A model generated the notes under the pieces. The model had not been told where the DNA came from. It did not search any database and was given only the letters and a program-made list of their open reading frames with translations. A stretch of DNA of 64,000 bases from a bacterium (lineage in GTDB: Bacteria > Chloroflexota > Chloroflexia > Chloroflexales > Kallotenuaceae): assembly GCA_016781505.1 (NCBI GenBank), contig JADDQF010000130.1, positions 1 through 64,000 of the forward strand. The letters run 5' to 3'. The translations under genes were made by a program, and so were the position numbers. Below are positions 24,293 through 33,287 of the stretch, piece by piece; within the stretch, counting starts at the first letter, position 1; each line of letters begins with the position of its first letter.

Positions 24293-26275
24293 CTATGCCT
24301 GAGCATCGGGAGGCGAGTAGGGCCAGCGCACGCAGCCACGGGACCAGGCATCATCACGGCTGAACTTAAACGAGCCGCCTAGATCCGCCGAGACCAACGT
24401 CTCGATAATCGACAGCCCCAGGCCGCTGCTCTGCTTGGGCTCTGACGCTTGGGCGCTTGGCGGCAGGGCCGGGCCGTTGTCACGAACCTCGATCACGGCG
24501 TCGGGGCCTTCCCGCCACACATCGACCTCGACGGTGCCACCCTGCTCGGCGATGCCGTGGGACAGCGCATTATTGACCAGCTCGTTAACGATCAGGGCGA
24601 GGACGGTGGCTTCGCGGGAGGTGATCGGCAAGGACGTGCCCTTGACCTCGAAATGCACCGGCGACTCGCCGACCAGCCCGGTGTGGGCGTTATCCACGAC
24701 CTGCCGGGCGATCTCTTGGACGGTGGTCACGCCAACATCATCATTGCACAGGAGGTTATGCACAGCCGCGATCGCCTGGATGCGCCCGGCTGATTTGGCG
24801 AGCGGCGCGGCACCCGGCGAGTCGGGGTCCAAACGGCGGTACTGCATGGTAAGCAACGCCGAGATCGTTTGCAGGTTGTTGCGCACACGATGATGCATCT
24901 CCTGCAGCAGCGTCGACTTGATCTTGAGATTGCGCTGGGCCTCCTTGAACAAACGCGCGTTCTCGATGGCGATGGCGGCCTCGTCGGCAAAGGACGACAA
25001 CAGCTGCACCTGCTCGTAGTCGAAGTAGCGCTGCTGACGCGTGTACAACACAATCGCGCCGATGATGCGCTCGCCAATGCGCAGGGGCAGACAGAAAAGC
25101 GAGTGGAAGCCGTTGTTGTGCGCAAGCGCTGCCAGCTCGGGGAAGCGCATATCATCGAAGGCGCTGATGATGGCGACCGGATGGCCTTCGCTCACGGTTC
25201 GCATGATGATGCGGCGCAAGCGCTCGTCCCAGGTTCCACCGCATGAAGCGACCAGCTTAATGTCGGTGCAATCGCCCTCGCACTCAAAAATATCAGCCCG
25301 ATCCGACGACGACAGCACCACGGCTTGCTCGGCAATCAAATTGAGCACGGTGCCAAGGTCCAGTGTGGCAGCAATCGCGGCCGACACCCGCTGCAGCGTA
25401 CTAAGCTCGCGGATCTTTTGACGCAGCCGCTCGTCGGTCTCGTGATAGCGCTGGGCATTGGCAATCGAAAAGGCTAGCTCGCCGCCGACGACTTCCAAAA
25501 ACTGCACTTCCTCATCTTTGAAGACGCGCGGCCCGACCGCCTGCACGCTGATCACGCCCTGCAGCTGATCGCCCACCAGATCATCCGGCGATTTGGCAAA
25601 CAGAATGATCGGCACACAGACCAGCGAGCGATACGGACGCTCATCCAGATGGGGCACCACCTTGAAGCGCTGGTCGGCCCAGGCATCTTGGATCACCAGC
25701 GGCTGGCCTTCTTGAGCGGCCCAGCCCGTCGCCCCTGCACCCAGGCGGATTGTGACATGCCCAATGGCGCCGTGGTCGAAGCCATGGGTGGCACGCAGCG
25801 TGAGATTGCCGGTATTGCGATCAAACAAATAGATCGAGCAGACGTCGGTGCTCATCACGTTGGCGACGGTTTGGGCCACCGTTTGCAACGAGGTTTCAAG
25901 ATCCAGCGATGAGTTCGCCGCGCTGACGATATGGTGCAAACCGTCCAACTCCGCGACGCGCCGGACCAGGCGATGCTCCCACTCGCGGGAGCGCCGGTCT
26001 TCCCGGGAAGCGGCATAGCCCAACAGCAGCTCGCTCACGAACAAGGCCGCATCGTGCTGCAACACCGGCGCCAGCGTCAAGCCGAGCCGGGCAAGCTCTT
26101 CCGGCTCGCGCTCCTCGTCATGCCACATATAACCGATGCAAAAACAGCGGGCGCGCCAGGCCTGGGAGCCGGGATCACGCACAAGCTCTTCGATCAGGTC
26201 AACAGTCTGCGAGCCAGCAGTGGCTAGCTGTTCACGCAACTCCGGAATCAACGTATCGACGGTTGCACTGGTCAT
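24293..26275 (-). CDS. Multi-GAF sensor histidine kinase of the HisKA_2 type
   Basis: The 660-residue cytoplasmic protein has an N-terminal helical region (about 1-110), two GAF domains (about 115-265 and 285-430) and a HisKA_2 transmitter. The phosphorylation box is LLQEMHHRVRNNLQTISALL, which differs from the classic HisKA box, followed by a HATPase with NELVNNALSHG, VRDNGPALP and SSGLGLSIIE. Kinases of this group often signal to stand-alone receivers or antiterminators. No response regulator is next to it, so it is an orphan; the receivers at 39157 and 55562 are possible partners. Confidence 0.93.
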   Translation of the reverse strand: MTSATVDTLIPELREQLATAGSQTVDLIEELVRDPGSQAWRARCFCIGYMWHDEEREPEELARLGLTLAPVLQHDAALFVSELLLGYAASREDRRSREWEHRLVRRVAELDGLHHIVSAANSSLDLETSLQTVAQTVANVMSTDVCSIYLFDRNTGNLTLRATHGFDHGAIGHVTIRLGAGATGWAAQEGQPLVIQDAWADQRFKVVPHLDERPYRSLVCVPIILFAKSPDDLVGDQLQGVISVQAVGPRVFKDEEVQFLEVVGGELAFSIANAQRYHETDERLRQKIRELSTLQRVSAAIAATLDLGTVLNLIAEQAVVLSSSDRADIFECEGDCTDIKLVASCGGTWDERLRRIIMRTVSEGHPVAIISAFDDMRFPELAALAHNNGFHSLFCLPLRIGERIIGAIVLYTRQQRYFDYEQVQLLSSFADEAAIAIENARLFKEAQRNLKIKSTLLQEMHHRVRNNLQTISALLTMQYRRLDPDSPGAAPLAKSAGRIQAIAAVHNLLCNDDVGVTTVQEIARQVVDNAHTGLVGESPVHFEVKGTSLPITSREATVLALIVNELVNNALSHGIAEQGGTVEVDVWREGPDAVIEVRDNGPALPPSAQASEPKQSSGLGLSIIETLVSADLGGSFKFSRDDAWSRGCVRWPYSPPDAQA

Positions 26276-26347
26276 GGCCTCTGCTCATATCAAAGAACCA
26301 AGCAACAGCGTGGGCAGCCCTCCTCTTGGTTCTTAAGGCTACATTCG

Positions 26348-28165
26348 TTAGTCCACCGGAATCCACACAACAGCATCGTACCACACATTGTTGCCAGCCT
26401 CCCGGTCGACGGCGCGCAGGCCCACAAACGGCGCCTGCGCAGGATCGAACGAGTGGACGCCGAGGTCGGCCCAACCCCAGCCACTGGCGACATCCCAGTG
26501 GCTGATCGACACCTCCACAAGATCGGCTGAGCCAGCGGCGTGCCCCACGACATAGCGCACGGCACGTGCGTCGTTATTGCCGTTGAGGATATACGGCACC
26601 CAGGCCAGCACGCGATACGAGCCGGCGCGAGGCAGGGTTGGACGCCAGGCGCCGATCGTCAGACTGTTGTTGGAGTCAAGCTGGCTTGGGACATACAGCG
26701 CGGTGCCACCCAGGCCGGGCGCAAGCTCAGCCCACCCAGCGCCAACCCGCTTGAAGCCGGGGTCGGTCGTATCAACCACAATCGCGCCCTGCGGCAGCGC
26801 GCACGGCGAAGGAACGTCCCGCCACAGCCACACGCTTACCTGGCCCGCCGGATGATTGGCCCAGGGATCGCCGTTTTTTGGACCGCACCAGCCGGCCGGA
26901 TCAACGTCACGACCAAGGTACTGTACCTGGAAGTGCAGATGCGGCCCCGTTGCGCAGCCAGACGAGCCGGCAATGCCAATCGTTTCGCCCTGTTTGACCG
27001 GCCCTGGCTCGACGGTAGGACGGGATAAATGCCAGTACAGCGTGCGGTAGCCGTTCTGATGGTCGACGATCACGACATGCGCAATACCGCAGCCGTCGTC
27101 GGAGTTTCCGGCGAAGACAACCACACCATCGGCGGCGGCCAGCACAGGCTCCGGCGGCAGCATAGCGAAATCCCAACCGTCATGTCCATCATAGCTAAAT
27201 TGCGCATCCTGGTCACCCCGATAGATCCAGGTTGAGCCGTTCTGCACCAGAAACGGAGCGTCGTGATCGAAAAACGAGGTGGTCTCGTGCACGTATTCCA
27301 TGGGCAGCGCCAAAAATGGCGCCGCGACGGAGGGCCAGGCGGCCGACGGTCGCTCGGGGGCATTGCGTGGGTCGCCAAACAGCCGGGTATAGGTCGCGAC
27401 AAAGGACTGCTCACCCTGGTCAAGCTTGGCAGGTAGTTCGGCGGCGCTTGTCGTGAGCGCCAGGACACGAGCTATGGCGTAGCCGGCGAGACTCAGGCCT
27501 GGCGGGAGCGGCGAGTGCGTCTGGTCGGCATATACTAGCTCCTGGGCGCTTGCATAATCACGCTGGGCGCGATGAAGCTCGCGCCGCGCCCAGGTCAGCT
27601 GGGCCATCCAGCCGGCGTGGCGCTCATCCTCACCATGGTAGCCCAGCATAAAGCGCTGCTGCTCTTCCGCAGGGGCGGCATTGGTAAGGAGGCCGCTCTG
27701 CTGCTCGATCAGCGCCAACAACACCTTGGGATTGATGCTATACAGGATCGCCTGGCTACTGAGAATTTCGGCAAACGAGTGCTCGCGATTGCCAACGGTT
27801 GCCCGATAGCCTTTGAGTGGACCCGGCTGGGTATCCAGGAAAGCCTGGATCTGAGCGGAGTAGAAGTCCGGCTCGTAGAAAAAGCGCTCATGGTCGATGA
27901 TCGCCGCGCGGGGTGGTGGTGGCGGCGGTACCGCAGCACCTAAGGACGGTGTCGGACCGAGCGGAACAGCGTGCTCATGCGGCGGCGCATCCGGCGCTTC
28001 TTCGGCGGGTCCAGGCGCACGCTCCGCAGCTACGGTTGGACGGGGGGCGGCTGCGTTTGCCGCCGTGAGCAGGGATGTTTGTTGACGGACTGCCAACGAT
28101 GTCGAAAGCAGAGCCAGGATCAAAGTCGACGCGATCAGTACCAAACGATAACGACGATGCTGCAT
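26348..28165 (-). CDS. Secreted M23-family peptidase with C-terminal golvesin-like domain
   Basis: From the ATG at 28165 (GGAAGGA upstream) the protein has 605 residues. A signal peptide or anchor (MQHRRYRLVLIASTLILALL) precedes a Pro/Ala-rich linker and a helical region that looks like a lytic-enzyme accessory (about 95-330). The M23 LytM domain carries the zinc motifs HDGWDFAMLP and GPHLHFQVQ plus YWHLS. The last 140 residues (VVDTTDPGFKRVGAGW onwards) resemble the golvesin/xanthan-lyase CBM-like domain. It should cleave peptidoglycan cross-links or other Gly-containing peptides outside the membrane. It has its own good promoter at 28203-28231. Confidence 0.9.
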   Translation of the reverse strand: MQHRRYRLVLIASTLILALLSTSLAVRQQTSLLTAANAAAPRPTVAAERAPGPAEEAPDAPPHEHAVPLGPTPSLGAAVPPPPPPRAAIIDHERFFYEPDFYSAQIQAFLDTQPGPLKGYRATVGNREHSFAEILSSQAILYSINPKVLLALIEQQSGLLTNAAPAEEQQRFMLGYHGEDERHAGWMAQLTWARRELHRAQRDYASAQELVYADQTHSPLPPGLSLAGYAIARVLALTTSAAELPAKLDQGEQSFVATYTRLFGDPRNAPERPSAAWPSVAAPFLALPMEYVHETTSFFDHDAPFLVQNGSTWIYRGDQDAQFSYDGHDGWDFAMLPPEPVLAAADGVVVFAGNSDDGCGIAHVVIVDHQNGYRTLYWHLSRPTVEPGPVKQGETIGIAGSSGCATGPHLHFQVQYLGRDVDPAGWCGPKNGDPWANHPAGQVSVWLWRDVPSPCALPQGAIVVDTTDPGFKRVGAGWAELAPGLGGTALYVPSQLDSNNSLTIGAWRPTLPRAGSYRVLAWVPYILNGNNDARAVRYVVGHAAGSADLVEVSISHWDVASGWGWADLGVHSFDPAQAPFVGLRAVDREAGNNVWYDAVVWIPVD

Positions 28166-28202
28166 GCGTTCCTTCCTAGACCATTCTGGGTGGAGCGCGT
28201 CG

Positions 28203-28231
28203 AGTATAGCCCAAAGCAAAAGCACCCGCAA
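28203..28231 (-). promoter_or_regulatory. Promoter of the M23 peptidase gene
   Basis: On the minus strand TTGCGG (28231-28226), a 17-base spacer and TATACT (28208-28203) lie 37 bases before the ATG at 28165, giving a leader of about 30 bases with a strong ribosome-binding site. Confidence 0.7.
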
Positions 28232-28273
28232 GATTGGCGAGCGACAAGGCGAAGCAGCCGGCCCTAACGTGGA

Positions 28274-28305
28274 CGCAGCGGCCATGCATCGGCATGGCCG
28301 CTGCG
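28274..28305. terminator. Perfect 14-base stem-loop downstream of small acidic gene
   Basis: CGCAGCGGCCATGC (28274-28287) pairs perfectly with 28292-28305 around a 4-base loop. It is 25 bases past the stop of the minus-strand gene at 28331. No T-tract follows, so rho-independent action is uncertain. Confidence 0.6.
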
Positions 28306-28330
28306 CAGCAGTGACAGGTTTGGCAGATTG

Positions 28331-28657
28331 TTACTGCTCGTACGTTTTGGCGCGACGACGAGGCGCGGGTGGAGTTGTGGTCGCGAAATCGGTTTGCACG
28401 CCCAGGGGCTCGTCTGCGGCGCTCTCCTCATACGCGTCCAGCGTCTGCTCATACAAGGTTCGCTCGTCGGCATCGTTGAGCGTACCTGCGGCAAGCGCAG
28501 CATGGGTGTTAAGCGCCGCGGTAGAAATATCGACCGGCTCGGGTGGTGATAATGGCTGCGAGTCGAGGCCGGCATCGGGAACGTCGGGCAGTGGGCTGGT
28601 AGGGGTTACGTCGGCGCCGCTTTGGGCAGCTTGATCGGCAGATGAGTTACGCTGCAT
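28331..28657 (-). CDS. Small acidic, low-complexity protein of unknown function
   Basis: From the ATG at 28657, preceded by AAGGAG, the protein has 108 residues. It is rich in Ala, Asp, Glu, Pro and Thr, with no hydrophobic segment, and ends with a basic tail (PAPRRRAKTYEQ). It is predicted to be largely disordered. One helical stretch, GTLNDADERTLYEQTLDAYE, may be a binding motif. I do not recognise a family. The strong ribosome-binding site and the following hairpin support a real gene; it is monocistronic. Confidence 0.6.
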   Translation of the reverse strand: MQRNSSADQAAQSGADVTPTSPLPDVPDAGLDSQPLSPPEPVDISTAALNTHAALAAGTLNDADERTLYEQTLDAYEESAADEPLGVQTDFATTTPPAPRRRAKTYEQ

Positions 28658-28863
28658 ACGGGTTTGCTCCTTGATGTGGGTAGATGCGGCGCGCACCTAG
28701 TGCTGGCCGCGGTGCAATGTCGAAATGCGCTTGGCCAAAAGGTATCAATGTGCATACCACGACCACCGGCCGTCGAACGGAATGCCGAATCAGCAGCATC
28801 GATGAGCCGCGGAGGCTGAGCGGATTATTCGCCTCGCATTACGTCAACTTTTAAGGAACGCGG

Positions 28864-28869
28864 TACAAT
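28864..28869 (+). promoter_or_regulatory. -10 element of hemW (leaderless arrangement)
   Basis: TACAAT at 28864-28869 is 9 bases from the ATG at 28879. No good -35 at 17 bases and no Shine-Dalgarno close to the start are seen. Confidence 0.45.
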
Positions 28870-28878
28870 ACGGGCAGC

Positions 28879-30135
28879 ATGAAACACTTGTATATCCATA
28901 TTCCGTTCTGCCAGCGGCGCTGCTCGTACTGCGATTTCAACACCTACGCCAACATGGACGACCGCATCGAGGCGTATGTTGACGCGCTATGCACGGAGCT
29001 AGTAGCGCGTGGTCAAGCGCTCGGCCCTGCCGCAAGCAGCACCTTTATCCATTCGCAGGTTATAACGCCGCCCCTAACACGGGCTGCGCTGCGTCCGACG
29101 ATCTTTTTGGGTGGCGGCACGCCGACAATGCTGTCTCTGCCCCAGATGGAGCGGGTACTGGCGGCCGCCGATACGCTTGTGCCGGCCGCGGCGGCTGAAG
29201 TTACCACCGAAGCTAATCCTGGCACAGTGATCGACGAAGCATATCTGCGTGGCCTGCGCTCGTTGGGCATTAATCGGATCTCGTTCGGCGTGCAAAGCCT
29301 GCACGATCCGACGCTGCGGGTGCTGGGCCGCATTCACACCGCCGCCGAAGCGATTGCAACCTATCACCAAGCCCGCCGCGCCGGCTTTGAGCGGGTCAAT
29401 CTTGATTTTATCTTTGGCCTTCCCGGGCAAACAACCGCGCAATGGGCCTGGACACTGGATCGGCTCGCCGAGATCGAGCCAGAACATGTCTCCTTGTACT
29501 CGCTGATCGTCGAGGAGGGCACGCCGCTGCATCAGCAGGTGACCCGCGGCAGCATCACCGTGCCCGACGACGACGAGAGCGCCGCTATGTACGAGCTGGC
29601 GATGGAGCGACTCGCGGCCGCTGGCTACACCCAGTATGAGATCTCGAACTGGGCTAAGCATACCGGCGCTGGCCAACCAGGCGGCAACCATGCATGGGCG
29701 TTACCGACTGGGGCGTGCCATCATAACGTCGCGTACTGGCTGAATGCCGATTACGTAGCGGCCGGCGCCGGAGCGCATGGCCATATCTACCCCCAGCGCT
29801 GGCACGACATTCTCGGCATCAACGACTACATCCGGACGGTTCGTGCCGGCCAACTGCCGACGGCCGAGACCGTTGCGCTGGCGGAGTCCGACCTGTTGGG
29901 CGAAACAATGATGATGGGCCTGCGGCTCAACAGTGGCGTCAGCTTTGCGCACTTCGCCGATCGCTGCGGAGATGATTTGCTGGCCGTGTACGGCGACGAG
30001 ATCCGCGACCTGACCGAGCTTGGGCTGATCATCCAGGACCCTATTGGCATTCGGCTGTCCGAACGGGGCCGCATGTTGGGCAACGAGGTATTCGTGCGCT
30101 TCCTCCGCGAGCCGGCCGACGCACATGCATCCTGA
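28879..30135 (+). CDS. hemW: HemW-like radical SAM protein (heme chaperone family)
   Basis: The 418-residue protein starts with LYIHIPFCQRRCSYCDFNTY, which contains the radical-SAM CxxxCxxC plus the extra Cys-poor F found in HemW, as opposed to the CxxxCxxCxC of true HemN. Other matching segments are FLGGGTPTMLS, GINRISFGVQS, NLDFIFGLPGQT and YEISNWAK. HemW binds heme and transfers it to haem proteins; such genes are often mis-annotated as oxygen-independent coproporphyrinogen oxidase. Its length is slightly above the usual 380-390. It is monocistronic and convergent with the GT2 gene. Confidence 0.92.
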   Translation: MKHLYIHIPFCQRRCSYCDFNTYANMDDRIEAYVDALCTELVARGQALGPAASSTFIHSQVITPPLTRAALRPTIFLGGGTPTMLSLPQMERVLAAADTLVPAAAAEVTTEANPGTVIDEAYLRGLRSLGINRISFGVQSLHDPTLRVLGRIHTAAEAIATYHQARRAGFERVNLDFIFGLPGQTTAQWAWTLDRLAEIEPEHVSLYSLIVEEGTPLHQQVTRGSITVPDDDESAAMYELAMERLAAAGYTQYEISNWAKHTGAGQPGGNHAWALPTGACHHNVAYWLNADYVAAGAGAHGHIYPQRWHDILGINDYIRTVRAGQLPTAETVALAESDLLGETMMMGLRLNSGVSFAHFADRCGDDLLAVYGDEIRDLTELGLIIQDPIGIRLSERGRMLGNEVFVRFLREPADAHAS

Positions 30136-30179
30136 GTATGCTGCGGGCTGGCAACAAGCAATACCGCGGAAGCAGTCGT

Positions 30180-31172
30180 CTATGCCTTGGCCACCACGGC
30201 TGCGAGCGCACGCTGTTCGGCCAGCATTTCGCGCACAGCAACCGGCGGCACAAGCCATTGTTCAAGCTCAGCACCTGGCACCCGTTTGCGCTTGTGCATA
30301 CGCCGTCGAGCGCCGATCAAGTCGGGAAGCTCTCGTACAACCGCCGTCCGGCCCCCGATGATCGCCGGCTGCCGCCGGAGCAGGGCATAACAGACCGCCA
30401 ACAGGTCGTAGCGCAGGATGGCCAGCCAATGGCGGCGCAGCACAGCGTAGGGAATGCAGCGCACGATCAAACGGAGACGGTTGCGCGCCAGCAGGCGCTG
30501 CTTGAAGGGCGAGCCTTGACCGGCTGTGGCCGAATAGATATGGCGGACGTGCGCATCCGGGGCTAACACGCAGCGCCAGCCCCGCAGTCGTAAGCGCCAA
30601 GCCAGGTCGGCGTCTTCAAGATAGTTGAAGTAGCGCTCATCAAACAATCCCACATCGTCCAGCGCGGCGCGGCGAAAACAAACCGCCCCGCCACTCGCCC
30701 CAAAAATCTCGATTGGCTGCGCAGGTAAGGCGGCGACCGGTGTGAGCGCCCGTAGATCGCGATGCACGGCATCCCGGCCGACGACGATGCCGGCTGACGC
30801 AACCGTCTCCGGCTGGTGGGCAAACGTCAGCACGCCCGCGACCGACCCGATCTGTTCGTCGTCTGCCAGCGGCGCGACCAGCCGCTCCAAAAAGTTCGGC
30901 GCCGCAATCGTATCATTATTTAGCAGCACAAGCTGATCACCCAGCGCGGCTCGCAGCCCGACGTTGTTGCCGCCGGCAAAGCCGAGATTATAGGCCAGGC
31001 GTATGCACTTAGCGTGCGGAGCATGCTGATCCAGCCATGGGCGCGTTCCGTCATGCGAGCCATTGTCCACCACGATCAGCTCATGGGGTAGCGTCTGCTC
31101 CGCCAGGGCAGCAACGCAGTCCCGCAGGACGTGCAGACCGTTCCAGGTTACAACAATGACTGAGGTACGCAC
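30180..31172 (-). CDS. Family 2 glycosyltransferase (rhamnosyltransferase-like)
   Basis: The 330-residue GT-A enzyme begins TSVIVVTWNGLHVLRDCVAA and carries LIVVDNGSHDGT (nucleotide site), LVLLNNDTI (DxD-like metal site) and YFNYLEDADLAWRLRLRGW with the ED acceptor motif. This pattern fits the WbbL/rhamnosyltransferase group that builds cell-surface glycans. The C-terminal part (about 230-300) is basic and amphipathic, suggesting membrane association. It ends 44 bases from the convergent hemW stop. No polysaccharide cluster surrounds it. Confidence 0.9.
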   Translation of the reverse strand: MRTSVIVVTWNGLHVLRDCVAALAEQTLPHELIVVDNGSHDGTRPWLDQHAPHAKCIRLAYNLGFAGGNNVGLRAALGDQLVLLNNDTIAAPNFLERLVAPLADDEQIGSVAGVLTFAHQPETVASAGIVVGRDAVHRDLRALTPVAALPAQPIEIFGASGGAVCFRRAALDDVGLFDERYFNYLEDADLAWRLRLRGWRCVLAPDAHVRHIYSATAGQGSPFKQRLLARNRLRLIVRCIPYAVLRRHWLAILRYDLLAVCYALLRRQPAIIGGRTAVVRELPDLIGARRRMHKRKRVPGAELEQWLVPPVAVREMLAEQRALAAVVAKA

Positions 31173-31265
31173 GCTTAGCTTGCCTCACATCCAGCGCCGG
31201 TTTACGTCAAACGGACAGGTTGCTGCGTGTGGCTCCGACCAGCACATAGTATGGCATACACACGC

Positions 31266-31291
31266 AAAAAAGCGCCGTACGCGACGGCGCT
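31266..31291 (-). terminator. Rho-independent terminator
   Basis: On the minus strand AGCGCCGT (31291-31284), a 5-base loop and its complement (31278-31271) form a GC-rich stem directly followed by TTTTT (31270-31266). It is 18 bases past the stop of the DivIC-like gene and should end the bactofilin/DivIC transcript. Confidence 0.9.
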
Positions 31292-31309
31292 GCGTTAGCG
31301 GGAAATAGG

Positions 31310-31777
31310 TTAAGGATTATCTGCGGTGCCGGGAAAGAGCGCGCGCCACCAGCGCTGATAATTTGGCGTCGATGCTGATGTGGCGGCCAGCACAACTTGC
31401 GGCTCGGATGGGTTAGCCGCGGGTGGCGGTGCCGGCGGAGAAGCCGCAGGAATCACAACCGTTGGCAGCAAGACCGTGTCGCCATCCCGCGCCATGCCGA
31501 GCTGCTCGCGAGCGGCCTGCTCGGCATACATCCCCGATTCACGAAACTCGGCTTCACCTTTGAGCGCCGCATTGCGTTGTTGCTGCGCTTCGTTCGCAGC
31601 CAACTGCTGCGCGCTTTCTTGGTTAATCTTATGTTCAGCCCACGTCATGCGCACAAAGCCAACCAGCAGGCCAACCGCCAGAACGCCCAGGGTCAGCAAC
31701 ACCAGGCGGCCAACCCAGCGTGTGAGCGACTGCGATGAGACGGGCGCTCGATAGTTTGGAAGACGAAAGCGTTGCAT
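31310..31777 (-). CDS. FtsB/DivIC-like septum formation initiator protein
   Basis: From the ATG at 31777 (TAGGAG upstream) the protein has 155 residues. A basic N-terminal tail is followed by one transmembrane helix (about 23-43, LVLLTLGVLAVGLLVGFVRM), a coiled coil (about 47-80) and the family's conserved segment, here MYAEQAAREQLGMARDGDTV. A Pro-rich extracytoplasmic tail follows. FtsB/DivIC recruits late divisome proteins. It lies 27 bases downstream of the bactofilin gene, suggesting linked roles in cell shape and division. Confidence 0.85.
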   Translation of the reverse strand: MQRFRLPNYRAPVSSQSLTRWVGRLVLLTLGVLAVGLLVGFVRMTWAEHKINQESAQQLAANEAQQQRNAALKGEAEFRESGMYAEQAAREQLGMARDGDTVLLPTVVIPAASPPAPPPAANPSEPQVVLAATSASTPNYQRWWRALFPGTADNP

Positions 31778-31804
31778 GACGCTCCTAGCAAACAACGGGA
31801 CTGA

Positions 31805-32218
31805 TTAGGCGAGCGCGGGCTTGGGCGCTTCCAACAAGAGCGGCTCGTCGGCCGCCGTCATGGCGCTCTGGCCACGAAACATACCGCCGGGCTCGATCTG
31901 CAAGGCCGACGCGTTAATCTCACCCCACACTTTGCCAGTGTGCGAAATTTGGAGCTGCTCGGTTGCGGTTAGCTCGCCCTTAGCGGCCCCCGACACATGG
32001 ATGTTTGTCGCCTTGATGGTGGCAATCACCCGGCCAGTCGCGCCGATGATTAGGTTGCCCAGGACCTCAATGTCGCCTTCAAACGAGCCGTCGATGCGCA
32101 TGTTGCCGTCGCACTTCAGTGAGCCGACGATGCTGGTGTTGGCGCCGATGCTCGTTTCGGGCCGGCCATGGTTAACAGTGGGCACCGAGGCCGGTTTCTT
32201 CGTACTCATAAAGCCCAT
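31805..32218 (-). CDS. Bactofilin family cytoskeletal protein
   Basis: The 137-residue protein has the bactofilin core (DUF583): SIGANTSIVGSLKCDGNMRI, DGSFEGDIEVLGNLIIGATG, then VIATIKATNIHVSGAAKGEL and KVWGEINASALQIEPGGMF, a right-handed beta-helix of repeated G-x-I strands. Bactofilins polymerise without nucleotides and place cell-wall enzymes or stalks. The ATG at 32218 has an AGGAGG 5 bases upstream, and a good promoter lies about 90 bases upstream. The next gene encodes a DivIC-like protein. Confidence 0.93.
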   Translation of the reverse strand: MGFMSTKKPASVPTVNHGRPETSIGANTSIVGSLKCDGNMRIDGSFEGDIEVLGNLIIGATGRVIATIKATNIHVSGAAKGELTATEQLQISHTGKVWGEINASALQIEPGGMFRGQSAMTAADEPLLLEAPKPALA

Positions 32219-32307
32219 GGATTCCTCCTGATCATGCGGAAACGTGCCGCGCGCTGTGGAGCATGGTTACAGCGCTAGGTGAAGCTGCCTGGCCTCAACT
32301 GGGCTGC

Positions 32308-32336
32308 ATTATAGCGAATGGACTATCCCGCCGCAA
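32308..32336 (-). promoter_or_regulatory. Promoter of the bactofilin/DivIC operon
   Basis: On the minus strand TTGCGG (32336-32331), a 17-base spacer and a perfect TATAAT (32313-32308) precede the ATG at 32218 by about 90 bases. Confidence 0.75.
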
Positions 32337-32393
32337 CTACACCCGCATGATCATCGGCAAGCTTGCCGGGCACCCATTTCGCCCAAGCTGGCA

Positions 32394-33197
32394 TCAGGAA
32401 GCCGCAGGATCGTCCGGAAGGAGCGAGGTCCCCCAGCCATGCCGCCGAAGGTACTCACGATCCTGCTCCGAAAGCACGGCCCTTTGTAGGAGATCGGGCC
32501 GGCGCTGCAGGGTGCGCAGCAAGCGTTGCTCATGCCGCCAACGGTGCACGTTTGCATGATGGCCCGAGGTAAGCACCGCCGGAATGGGCTGGCCGCGCCA
32601 AACCGCGGGACGAGTATAGTGGGGATATTCCAGCAGGCTATCGCTGTGCGACTCTTCGTCGGTTGATGCGGCGGCTAAAACGCCGGGCTGCAAGCGGGCG
32701 ACCGCGTCCACAATCACCATGGCCGCAAGCTCGCCGCCCGTCAACACATAGTCGCCGATGCTGATCTCACGATCCACGCAGCACTCGCGCACCCGCTCGT
32801 CGATGCCTTCGTAATGACCGCAGATCAGCACCAGCCGCGGCGCCTGCGCCAACTCCTCGGCCATCCCCTGGGTAAATGGCTCGCCGGCAGGAGACATCAG
32901 CAACACGGGTGGTCGCTCGGCCGGCAGCGGCACCAGCACCTCCGCCTCGGCCTGCACAACCGCGCCCATACCCAGCACCTCCGCGAGCGCCCGATACAGC
33001 ACCTCGGGCTTCATGACCATGCCGGCGCCGCCACCAAATGGGTAATCATCCGTAGACTTGTGCTTGTCGGTGGCGTAGGCGCGAATATCGTGCAGCACAA
33101 TGTCGAGCAAGCCCGCTTGCTGTGCGCGCTTCAGGATACTTTCCGTAAACGGCCCCGTGAACATTGCGGGAAAAAGCGTCAAAATATCAAAGCGCAT
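32394..33197 (-). CDS. trmD: tRNA (guanine-37-N1)-methyltransferase
   Basis: The 267-residue protein is a typical Trm[44 protein letters not shown] (trefoil-knot SAM site) and [20 protein letters not shown]. It methylates G37 of tRNAs to prevent +1 frameshifting. In many bacteria trmD sits with rpsP, rimM and rplS; here it stands alone. Its 5' region consists of five head-to-tail heptamers (33202-33236) ending 5 bases before the ATG, and no ordinary Shine-Dalgarno is seen. Confidence 0.97.
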   Translation of the reverse strand: MRFDILTLFPAMFTGPFTESILKRAQQAGLLDIVLHDIRAYATDKHKSTDDYPFGGGAGMVMKPEVLYRALAEVLGMGAVVQAEAEVLVPLPAERPPVLLMSPAGEPFTQGMAEELAQAPRLVLICGHYEGIDERVRECCVDREISIGDYVLTGGELAAMVIVDAVARLQPGVLAAASTDEESHSDSLLEYPHYTRPAVWRGQPIPAVLTSGHHANVHRWRHEQRLLRTLQRRPDLLQRAVLSEQDREYLRRHGWGTSLLPDDPAAS

Positions 33198-33201
33198 ACA
33201 A

Positions 33202-33236
33202 TCAGCTATCAGCTTTCAGCCATCAGCCCTCAGCAC
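33202..33236. repeat. Five tandem heptamers TCAGCNN at the trmD 5' end
   Basis: On the plus strand five consecutive 7-base units share TCAGC with two variable bases (TA, TT, CA, CC, AC). The array lies directly in front of the trmD ATG, between trmD and the hydrolase gene, and would be transcribed as its 5' leader. It resembles the short tandemly repeated repetitive heptamers known from cyanobacteria. Confidence 0.85.
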
Positions 33237-33287
33237 AGCCAACGCTTGTCAACTACACGTGCACGCAAGTCGTTATATCGTGCCTAT

